This document shows positions 58,301 through 64,000 of a stretch of 64,000 nucleotides of DNA, in pieces (position 1 is the stretch's first letter; the number at the start of each line of letters is the position of its first letter). The DNA lies in the NCBI GenBank assembly GCA_017458335.1, contig JAFTFT010000040.1, positions 45,405-109,404 on the forward strand, in the 5' to 3' direction. The position numbers and the translations under genes were made by a program. The notes under the pieces are model-generated. The model was given only the letters and a program-made list of their open reading frames with translations, ran no database searches and had not been told where the DNA came from. Origin of the DNA: Oscillospiraceae bacterium (GTDB lineage: Bacteria; Bacillota; Clostridia; Oscillospirales; Oscillospiraceae).

Positions 58301-58449
58301 AGCAGGGCATCCTGCTTCAGTGCCGCCGCCGAGTAGGCGATTCCCAGATAGGCTAGCGCCGCCAGCAAACCGATCATCACGATCGAGATAAAGGCGACCA
58401 GCTCTTTCCGGATGTTGCGGCGTGCGTCCAGTAATTCCGATCGGGTCAT
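55348..58449 (-). CDS. FtsX/MacB-type ABC transporter permease with a long extracytoplasmic coiled region
   Basis: A 1033-residue membrane protein. TM1 is at about 20-42, a periplasmic-type domain (about 45-230) follows, then a long helical stretch with coiled-coil character (about 240-500; KLELGQAQQKIEDGW-like heptads and ELATAKERLNDIG). FtsX-like three-helix bundles occur at about 515-660 and 915-1030, with a further helix near 690. This is the double-FtsX permease layout common in Gram-positive lipoprotein or antimicrobial-peptide export systems. Its start lies 1 bp after the stop of the GAF-ABC gene, so the two form one transporter. The substrate is unknown. Confidence 0.88.
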   Translation of the reverse strand: MTRSELLDARRNIRKELVAFISIVMIGLLAALAYLGIAYSAAALKQDALLYFNERELWDVEVTSTMLMTDEDLDAIRAVPGVREAERVWQIDTRLHLGDQKVSVSLVSLPEKMSIPTVLEGRLPESSNECAVERNLAEECGLSVGQHITVHCDPIMEVDPLTESDFEITGIFHTPDHFSYMVPVTPYLFVQEGAFNREGFEGAFMKARIRVAGTPENRYSDEYWDVVNPVIAALEELAGTRTVARVDGIRKVFEDNIRQGEEKIEAAKVELGQAQQKIEDGWRELASVEEQLAPVPGMLEAGAAKLNQGEEKLETALELLDKWGIQLADHAGLLDRLDEVQNLLNNSVSFFQRYLDGKGISQDMIDDVLSSDFIPQKALDIYIENVEKFKHLTVPQALTEIERLSGGTLDLSRVKGKVKALQDGIEEYERGRLDYYYSGEQYLDALTTVDNGRKKLLEGEKEFHEGEQKLQDAEQELATAKERLNDIGTCRWITLNNNGNPGFIYAAANSDKLASLSMSFSTIFLVVGALVIYATISRMVEQQRKLIGVNKAMGLFNHEIFGKYLLFACSAVLLGIGLGVLLAWLPMQRAVLNSYEAHLNYGTGPRSFLPYETGIVVAGALGLSVLAVYLGCSQLLRQTALALMQGAGSASRRKKKARTSARRSLYARLILRNMRTDWNRVLVTIVSIAGGCVLMVVGFTLRYGISGVPARQFGGIMTYDAEVIYDTDANEAVVSDIEAVLDANALPHVNLRRMATVYEMDGALSATTLIVAEESVLDGYYTLRSIDGGAPVPLPESGALVPRRFSEHYRVGSGDSFTVFDAAMNRRDLKIAGVFENYYGQIFFLTPQSYEEVFGTAPENNCFFVKTDGLSLNELQKKLDGVEGVVSVNDAAAERTMIEQFTSGLNFVVYLMLFIAAMMSCFIVANFTMTFIQRKTAELTIMRINGFTAGECIRYVAVDLVLTTVLGTLLGLGVGGVMGQRILRVTETPYIQMIREPRPESFLFAALFTFVFSLVTNGYALRRIRKLKLTDLS

Positions 58450-58450
58450 C

Positions 58451-59665
58451 TTACCAGACGAGTTCCGCCGCCATCGCCGGGTGGAGGTTGACCCGGATGC
58501 TGGAGATCACGCCGTTTCGCAGCTTGACGACCCGGTTCGCCATGCGGGCGATTTCAGGGTTGTGCGTGATCATGACGACGGTAGAGCCCCTGCTCTGAAC
58601 GATCTGCTCAAAGACCTGCAGCACTTCGATGCTGGTCTGATAATCCAGGGCCGCGGTGGGCTCATCGGCAAAGATAATCTTCGGGTTCTTGACAATGGCA
58701 CGGGCAATGGAGACGCGCTGCTGCTGGCCGCCGGAGAGCATGGAAGGGAAGTTACCCGCCCGCTCGGTCAGGCCCACCTTCGCGATGGCCTCTTCCGCGG
58801 TCATCGGGTCCCGCACCAGATCCGCGATAAACTGGACGTTTTCCTGCGCGGTCAGGTTCGGCATGAGGTTATACTGCTGAAACACGAACCCCAGATATTC
58901 CCGCCGGAAGCGGGTCAGCTCCCGGTCTGTCGGGTGAGAAAAATCCTTTCCGTCGATGATCAGGCTTCCGTCTGTCAGATGGTCCATGCCGGCGATGATG
59001 TTGACCAGGGTGGACTTGCCGCAGCCGGACTCGCCGAGGATCACGACGAATTCGTTCTGATAGATGTCCAGGTCGATCCCTTTCAGGACGCGAAGAACGC
59101 CGTCGCCGGAAGGGAACTCCTTGATGATGCCGCGCAGCGAAATAAGCACCTGCTTCCTCTCCCCGGCGGAGACGCGGAAGCCTTTTTCCTCGATGGTGAG
59201 CGCCCCGAGGGCCGCCAGCCGTTCACAGAGCTGCTGCTCCTCCTCATCAAAGCCCTGGCTGTCTTTCCTGTTGACGAGCTGAAGACAGCCGACCACTTCC
59301 GTGAGGTTCCTCAGCGGGACACACAGCATGCTGCGCACCAGGGGACCGCAGTCATCGAACACACTGCCCGGATACTCCCCGGTCATGGTGTCCTGAATCA
59401 CGATGCTCTTTCCGTCCCGGGTGACGAGACCTTCCACGCCGAGGCCGTTTTCGGCGCTGATATTCGTAAAGTTGACCGGCCCGGTCTGAGCGATCGGGAC
59501 CAGCCGGTCCGCGTCCTTATCCAAAAGCCACACGGCGCCCGCTTCACAGTTGAGGATCCTCGTGAGCATCTCCAGCATTCCGGAGAACGCCGCGGAGACT
59601 TCTTCCGTATCCAGCAGCTGTTCCAGCAGCTCAAACATGACACCGACAAACCGTTTGTTCTTCAC
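58451..59665 (-). CDS. GAF domain fused to a MacB/LolD-type ABC ATPase
   Basis: A 404-residue protein. Residues about 1-160 form a GAF domain (LLDTEEVSAAFSGMLEMLTR ... LVRSMLCVPLRN ... VGCLQLVNRKDSQGF), a small-molecule or redox sensor fold. Residues about 175-400 are an ABC ATPase: Walker A LGESGCGKST, Q-loop FVFQQYNL, signature LSGGQQQR, Walker B IIFADEP and H-loop MITHNPE. ATPases of this family are normally about 230 residues with no sensor domain. The start is GTG 59665 with GGAG 11 nt upstream. It directly precedes the FtsX-type permease. GAF control of transport is an inference. Confidence 0.9.
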   Translation of the reverse strand: MKNKRFVGVMFELLEQLLDTEEVSAAFSGMLEMLTRILNCEAGAVWLLDKDADRLVPIAQTGPVNFTNISAENGLGVEGLVTRDGKSIVIQDTMTGEYPGSVFDDCGPLVRSMLCVPLRNLTEVVGCLQLVNRKDSQGFDEEEQQLCERLAALGALTIEEKGFRVSAGERKQVLISLRGIIKEFPSGDGVLRVLKGIDLDIYQNEFVVILGESGCGKSTLVNIIAGMDHLTDGSLIIDGKDFSHPTDRELTRFRREYLGFVFQQYNLMPNLTAQENVQFIADLVRDPMTAEEAIAKVGLTERAGNFPSMLSGGQQQRVSIARAIVKNPKIIFADEPTAALDYQTSIEVLQVFEQIVQSRGSTVVMITHNPEIARMANRVVKLRNGVISSIRVNLHPAMAAELVW

Positions 59666-59720
59666 AGCAAGTTACGCTCCGTTCCGATCTGCTTATACCC
59701 CTTAACGAAAAGCACAGCCT

Positions 59721-59753
59721 GTATATCTCCCAGCCTCCGGCGGGGAGATATAC
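59721..59753. repeat. GC-rich intergenic palindrome, copy 5
   Basis: Fifteen-base arms GTATATCTCCCAGCC / GGCGGGGAGATATAC, one mismatch, TCC loop. It lies between the VanX-like gene and the GAF-ABC gene and may terminate the former or sit in the leader of the latter. Confidence 0.75.
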
Positions 59754-59794
59754 AGCATGGGGCAGAGAATGCAGTTAAGCAGTATAACTATATA

Positions 59795-59823
59795 ATTATA
59801 GCATTATTCCTGCATAAATGAAA
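59795..59823 (-). promoter_or_regulatory. Weak candidate promoter for the GAF-ABC operon
   Basis: TTTCAT (59818-59823), 17 bp, perfect TATAAT (59795-59800) on the minus strand. The -35 is poor. Confidence 0.35.
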
Positions 59824-59836
59824 GTCCGGATTCCCG

Positions 59837-60496
59837 TTATCTTCTCAAATACTCGGACGAAACAGGGAAGTTAAAATAGGTGTCCGGATAGGGCTCGTTT
59901 CTCAGGGAGAAGTGCCACCACTCACAGTCAATGGGCTGAAAGCCGTTTCGAACCATCGCACGCTGCAGAAACATGCGGTTTTCATACTGTTCGTCCGTAA
60001 TCTCCCGGCAGTCCGGATGGGAGATCGGACTGAACAGGTCGAAGGGACTGCCCATGTCCACTTCCTTCCCGGTCTTCATATCCAGCAGCGTCAGATCCAC
60101 CGCGCTGCCCCGGCTGTGACTGGACTGCTTGGCGATGTACCCTTTGGCAAAGAGAGACTCTTTCTCCAGATCGGGGTAGAAATAAGGCTTCATACGGACG
60201 TCCCGATCCTCAAGACCCCAGAAAACAAAGTGCTTTACGGCGCAGGCCGGGCGATAGGCGTCGAAGATCTTCAGCCGGTATCCCTGAATGAAGAGCTCGC
60301 CCGCGGCGGCCTTCAGTGCGCGCGCCGCTTCGATGGCCAGCAGGGCGCAGGGCTCCTCATAGCCGTCGATCCGCTCGCCGATGAAGTTGTAGGTGGAATA
60401 ATATCGGATTTCCTGTATGATATGCGGCACATAATCCGCCAGCACCACAAAGCCGGACGGATCCATCGCCGGATCGTTTCGATATTCCGTTCTCAT
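59837..60496 (-). CDS. vanX: VanX-type D-Ala-D-Ala dipeptidase
   Basis: A 219-residue zinc dipeptidase of the M15D (VanX/DdpX) family. The zinc ligands are H127 and D134 in SSHSRGSAVDLTLLD, and H195 in CEWWHFS with the catalytic E192. FDAYRPACAV carries the conserved Arg. It hydrolyses D-Ala-D-Ala. Without vanHA-type genes nearby it more likely serves peptidoglycan turnover than glycopeptide resistance. No signal peptide, so cytoplasmic. It starts 21 bp after the pepO stop, on the same strand. Confidence 0.9.
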   Translation of the reverse strand: MRTEYRNDPAMDPSGFVVLADYVPHIIQEIRYYSTYNFIGERIDGYEEPCALLAIEAARALKAAAGELFIQGYRLKIFDAYRPACAVKHFVFWGLEDRDVRMKPYFYPDLEKESLFAKGYIAKQSSHSRGSAVDLTLLDMKTGKEVDMGSPFDLFSPISHPDCREITDEQYENRMFLQRAMVRNGFQPIDCEWWHFSLRNEPYPDTYFNFPVSSEYLRR

Positions 60497-60517
60497 TGCG
60501 CCCCTCCTGCCGAGCGG

Positions 60518-62578
60518 TTACCAGATGGCAACCCGATTTTCCGGCGCAAGGTACATGCCGTCACCCTCCGTGATGCCATAGAAGTCCAGAAATTCGTCAT
60601 ACTGCTGCAGCGTCGTGTTGATACGCAGATACCCCATCGGGTGATTGTCGTTGATGCGGATGTAAGCCATCTGCAGCGGTTCTTTGGTCAGCCAGACTTC
60701 GGCATAGGAACGGAAGAACGTGTCATAGTCAAAGTCTTCCTTCTCCGCGGCGAGTTTCAACATGACCTTCATGCCGGCCATGTCCGCACAGGCTTCACCG
60801 GTCATGATGCTGCCGTAAAAGTCCTGGCCCTCCCAGGGATGCATGGCGTTATAATAGTCCGCCAGTCTGTCATTGCGTTCCTGGAACTCTGCGTAATCCT
60901 CTTCTGTCCACCACATACTCATGTTGCCGTCCTTGTCAAACTGCGCCCCGCTGCGGTCAAAGGCGTGGGAGATTTCATGACCGATCACGATCCCAAGCTT
61001 GCCGTAGAGCTCTTCGTCGCTCATGTCGCTGCGATAGAGATCTCCCTGCGCAAAGGCGCCCATAATGCTGATGCTGTTATCCTGCGGGTTGTAGAAGCAG
61101 TTGACGATCTGCGGTGTCATAATCCATTTTTCCTTGTCCACCGGTTCGATGTAGTCCCTGACGTCCTCTGCGAGATAGTAACGCGCTATGGCCTTTGAGG
61201 CCTCCGTGAGCGTGCCTCCCGCTTCCGGACCGTCGAAGTTCAGCTCTGCGCAGTCATACTTTTCCCAGCTGTCCGGGAAGAGGACTCTCGGTTCAATGGC
61301 ATCCAGTTTCTCGACGGCCCTGGCTTTTGTCTCTTCGGAAAGGAAGTCCGCTTCGGTAAGAATTCCATGATAGGCGTCCAGAACTTGTTCAATCATCTCC
61401 GCGATTCTGTCCTTATCTTCCTGCTTCAGATAGGTCTCGGTGTAAAGCCGCGCCACCGGCCAGGCCAGCATGCCGGCCACCGAGGAGGAAAAGGCCGTCT
61501 CATCGTCCAGGATTCCGCTGGAGCCGGAAATTGCGTTGCCGCAGTCATTGCTCCATTCATAGCACTCCCTGTCAAGACTTCCCGCTGCGCCGATCACACC
61601 GTGCACGATCATATAGTCGCGGATCAGCGGAAGGTTTTCTTCCGTATAGGCCTCGTTGAGGCGCACAAGAAAGTCCGGATTCATGACCAGATAGTCATCG
61701 GCCGCGGGGTAGCCGAGCTTTGCCAGCTCTTCCAGGATCGGAACCCCGCCTTCCGCTTCCGCCAGCTCCTCATGGGACATGTGATTGTTGATGCGGGCGA
61801 GATAATCCGCACCGCCCTGCTCCTCCGTTGTATAAATGACCGGGGCAAGCATGCTTTCCCAGGCAAAACAGTTGTCAATTTTCTGCAGCGCTTGATCCTT
61901 GCTGTAGCCGAGCTTGACCAGCATTTTCTCCGCAAGCTCCGAAAACGCCTCTTTTTTGATGGTACCGTACGCGGTGAGAGCTTCATATTCCGCGGAATCC
62001 CCCAGCAGCAGCCCGCATTCGCCCGTCATCAGAGTCATTTTGGATGCGTCGTCCAGACTGACCTCGGATCCGCTGCTCCAGAGGCCGGCAAGCTGATCCT
62101 CAGCGGGCACCTCAAGAAAATAGGCGTTCAGCGCGTCCAGACTGTCGATGGATTCCACCGCGTCCGTCTGTTCCTTCAGCGGCGCGACACCCAGCGCATC
62201 GCGGCTGTCCCAGTCCATCATCAGCCTGAACAGATTGTAGGCCAGTCTTGCGTCGTGCTCCTCCGGCGCGTCACCGAGGAACATGTTCCGAATGTCCTCT
62301 GCGTTCTGAAGCGAAAGATCCATAATCGTTCCGGCAAAGGAATAACCCTCCGGAATCTCAAGCTTCAGAATTCTGTCTTTATTGACATAGAGCGCGAAGT
62401 TGTCCTTCAGCTCGGCCGCGGTGTCCTCTGTTACCACGCCCTCAAGGTCGATATCCGGCCAGGGCGTGCCGGTTGTGTAATCCGGAGCCGGCGCTTCCTC
62501 GGCCAGGGCGCTCACGGAGAGCGAGAGCAGCATCAGAACCGCGAGCAGAACGGCGCTCAGTCTTTTTGCGTGTTTCAT
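60518..62578 (-). CDS. pepO: M13-family metallopeptidase (PepO/neprilysin type), exported
   Basis: A 686-residue zinc endopeptidase. The signal peptide (about 1-27) ends near LSVSALA-EEA. The catalytic motif is VIGHEISHAFD, with zinc ligands H534 and H538, and the third ligand is E595 in GEACADMAG. The N-terminal helical half (about 35-480) is the usual M13 lid region, and VNCFYNPQDNSISI matches the substrate-binding stretch. The protein should act outside the membrane on peptides. AAAGGAGA precedes ATG 62578, and a promoter lies at 62616-62644. It is co-transcribed with the VanX-like gene. Confidence 0.93.
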   Translation of the reverse strand: MKHAKRLSAVLLAVLMLLSLSVSALAEEAPAPDYTTGTPWPDIDLEGVVTEDTAAELKDNFALYVNKDRILKLEIPEGYSFAGTIMDLSLQNAEDIRNMFLGDAPEEHDARLAYNLFRLMMDWDSRDALGVAPLKEQTDAVESIDSLDALNAYFLEVPAEDQLAGLWSSGSEVSLDDASKMTLMTGECGLLLGDSAEYEALTAYGTIKKEAFSELAEKMLVKLGYSKDQALQKIDNCFAWESMLAPVIYTTEEQGGADYLARINNHMSHEELAEAEGGVPILEELAKLGYPAADDYLVMNPDFLVRLNEAYTEENLPLIRDYMIVHGVIGAAGSLDRECYEWSNDCGNAISGSSGILDDETAFSSSVAGMLAWPVARLYTETYLKQEDKDRIAEMIEQVLDAYHGILTEADFLSEETKARAVEKLDAIEPRVLFPDSWEKYDCAELNFDGPEAGGTLTEASKAIARYYLAEDVRDYIEPVDKEKWIMTPQIVNCFYNPQDNSISIMGAFAQGDLYRSDMSDEELYGKLGIVIGHEISHAFDRSGAQFDKDGNMSMWWTEEDYAEFQERNDRLADYYNAMHPWEGQDFYGSIMTGEACADMAGMKVMLKLAAEKEDFDYDTFFRSYAEVWLTKEPLQMAYIRINDNHPMGYLRINTTLQQYDEFLDFYGITEGDGMYLAPENRVAIW

Positions 62579-62615
62579 GGGGGTTCTCCTTTCAGTCTTT
62601 CATTTTTTCTTCCTG

Positions 62616-62644
62616 ATTATACCAAAAACGGCAGTCATCTACAA
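62616..62644 (-). promoter_or_regulatory. Promoter for the pepO-vanX operon
   Basis: TTGTAG (62639-62644), 17 bp, TATAAT (62616-62621) on the minus strand. Confidence 0.75.
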
Positions 62645-62737
62645 GATACTATGGAGACGAGGAAGAAACAGAAAAGGCGAGGTGAAACTCAGTGGGACTT
62701 CACAGCCCCCCTTAAAATATCCGGAGGCTTAAAGAAA

Positions 62738-62771
62738 GCACGCTGCTGGCGAGATGATTCCAGCAACGTGC
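62738..62771 (-). terminator. Hairpin after the hypothetical gene at 62787
   Basis: Arms GCACG-TGCTGG / CCAGCA-CGTGC with one internal mismatch and a 10-nt loop. Confidence 0.55.
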
Positions 62772-62786
62772 GATTCAGAACTATTT

Positions 62787-63593
62787 TCAGGCGCTCGGCA
62801 AACTGAGCAAAAAGGCCTGCTCCCCATCAAAGATCAGACGGTTACGGAAGTGACCGTATGGAGTTGAGCAGATCAGGTTCCCCTCTGCGTCCGGTGCATA
62901 GCCTTCGGCGTAGTTGATCAGATAAGCGAAGACGGCGCCATTCTGCTCGCTGAGAATGATGCGGACCTCGCTGCCGCCGTCACTTGCGGCAACACAACAT
63001 TCCAGCTTGCCGTCCCCGTTGAGATCCGCCGGGGTGACGGAGAGAATGCTGAGATCGCCCTGCATCCAGTTGGCAAGAACGTTCTGGCGCAAAAGCTCCT
63101 GAAAGCCTATCCAGCCGGGGCTGTTTGTGTAGCCGTCCGCTGTCACGGCAAATACTTCACCGTTGCCGCTGATCAGGTTTTCAAAAAAGGCCTCATCCTG
63201 ATTCGGATACTGTTCCTCCGCCGGTGCAGGCAGCACACCCGCGAGGCAGCGGCTGATTTCCTCATAGTGCGACATGGCCAGCGTCAGGTCCCCGGGACAC
63301 ATTGTCAGATAGACCGAGCCGGGGATCACATCGCCCGGGTAGATATAGTCCGCGTCCGGATCCTCTTCCAGCCGCTCGTTCAGGTTGTCCTCATAGAGCG
63401 GTTCCTCCCTGTACCCGCCTGTAAGAGAAATCCGTACCGCAGAGGCATAGCCCATATGCCCCCACATCATGATGATCCCGTCTTTTCCGGGGTCGCTGTA
63501 GAACGAGCTGTGCCCGAGGCCGAGTTCCTCACAGGCCTGGACTGCCTGTTTCTCTGAAATGAGCATATTGCAAAGCAATGCCTTATCAATCAT
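62787..63593 (-). CDS. Hypothetical protein with an FG-GAP-like acidic loop
   Basis: A 268-residue protein of unknown function. Near residue 190 is DLNGDGKLECCVAASDGG, the EF-hand-like calcium loop seen in FG-GAP/VCBS and dockerin-type proteins. The rest is mixed alpha/beta. Unlike most proteins with such loops it has no signal peptide: it opens MIDKALLCNMLISEKQAVQA. The only upstream Shine-Dalgarno-like AAAGGA is about 19 nt before ATG 63593, so the start is uncertain and the gene could be 5'-truncated. It is followed by the hairpin at 62738-62771. Confidence 0.6.
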   Translation of the reverse strand: MIDKALLCNMLISEKQAVQACEELGLGHSSFYSDPGKDGIIMMWGHMGYASAVRISLTGGYREEPLYEDNLNERLEEDPDADYIYPGDVIPGSVYLTMCPGDLTLAMSHYEEISRCLAGVLPAPAEEQYPNQDEAFFENLISGNGEVFAVTADGYTNSPGWIGFQELLRQNVLANWMQGDLSILSVTPADLNGDGKLECCVAASDGGSEVRIILSEQNGAVFAYLINYAEGYAPDAEGNLICSTPYGHFRNRLIFDGEQAFLLSLPSA

Positions 63594-63658
63594 TCATATG
63601 TGAGGATGTGATTCCTTTGGCAGCCCGTCGGTTTACCATCAAGACAGGCTGAAACGGA

Positions 63659-63856
63659 TCAGTCAGAATTCCTTCTGATAAACAAAAGATACCCGGAAAC
63701 GATTGCGATTACAACAGGGAGAGCCCCATCAGCACCGACTGTAAAACGATATGCTCCACTCTGAATTAAAGTCGTATACAGATAATCTGCCAGATTCCAG
63801 AATGCCAAAAATACGATAACGAACAGGACAAATGCAACATACTTGTTCTTAACCAT
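63659..63856 (-). CDS. Small two-helix membrane protein
   Basis: A 65-residue protein with two hydrophobic helices (YVAFVLFVIVFLAFWNLADY, about 6-25, and ALPVVIAIVSGYLLFI, about 45-60), lysine-rich at the N-terminus and ending RRNSD. The composition and short-loop layout are those of a real small membrane protein, but the ribosome binding site (AGGA, very close to the ATG) is poor. It lies 65 bp upstream of the hypothetical gene on the same strand. Function unknown. Confidence 0.6.
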   Translation of the reverse strand: MVKNKYVAFVLFVIVFLAFWNLADYLYTTLIQSGAYRFTVGADGALPVVIAIVSGYLLFIRRNSD

Positions 63857-64000
63857 TATCCTGAATTATTCACGAGGGTAGGTCCTGCATAGGATCCCCA
63901 CCCTCAGACATGTAAACTGGCATTTCAATGGCACGATTTTTCAGGGACAGCCCTAAAAATGGGCATAATATCCCTGTGGTTTCAGGAAGGTGCCTTTGAA

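Noticed and set aside
59837-60496. VanX-like gene as evidence of vancomycin resistance
   Set aside because: No vanH, ligase or vanRS genes are nearby. It is paired with pepO, so a peptidoglycan-turnover role is more likely.

Overview
The window looks like a high-GC, strictly anaerobic member of the Clostridia, probably an Oscillospiraceae-type gut bacterium. The reasons are a six-gene Rnf complex in the clostridial order C-D-G-E-A-B, a three-subunit NADH-linked [FeFe] hydrogenase, a large 2-hydroxyacyl-CoA dehydratase activase, and Gram-positive style promoters (TTGACA-17-TATAAT) and AGGAGG ribosome binding sites. The taxonomic placement is inference; the gene content is read directly.

Layout. 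1-7300 (minus strand) holds the 3'-truncated activase, then comEA-like / response regulator / histidine kinase / M24 peptidase in one operon. 7442-14581 (plus) holds a D,D-carboxypeptidase, a His-rich CobW GTPase, a second CobW-like protein fused to a TIGR03943-type domain, a HAD hydrolase, a GT2 glycosyltransferase, a zinc-ribbon membrane protein and YvcK. After a secreted protein on the minus strand, 16417-21721 is the Rnf operon ending in a small metal-binding HMA protein. 21858-24179 holds a second two-component system and a DUF1858 redox protein. 24386-30583 holds a beta-CASP nuclease, a pseudokinase-TM-C-type-lectin protein and a copper ATPase. A secreted repeat protein (30742-32643) precedes tRNA-Arg.

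32867-40088 is a 7.2-kb mobile element integrated in tRNA-Arg(ACG), bounded by a 49-bp direct repeat. It carries an integrase with an internal HTH insert, a repressor, two small HTH proteins, a DUF6291-like protein, a P27-like small-terminase candidate, two small Cys proteins and an HK97-type major capsid protein. I see no portal, large terminase, protease or tail gene. It looks like a very small capsid-encoding phage satellite and is the most unusual object in the window.

Right of the element: a possible short RNA, an orphan zeta-like kinase, a Card1/DUF1887-type CARF nuclease with no CRISPR locus nearby, and a TM1266-type hydrogenase regulator with an ABC transporter behind a leader that has mutually exclusive terminator and anti-terminator pairings. 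Then come hydCBA (46021-50083), glycogen synthase with a histone-H1-like tail, queT under a preQ1 riboswitch, recD2, a GAF-ABC ATPase with an FtsX-type permease, and pepO-vanX.

How the genes fit together: Rnf and the HydABC-type hydrogenase link ferredoxin, NADH, H2 and the membrane ion gradient, and their upstream regions share a 24-bp motif with 18 identities. The activase fits amino-acid or 2-hydroxyacid fermentation. Several loci concern metals or thiols: two CobW-type proteins, two HMA proteins or domains, CopA and DUF1858.
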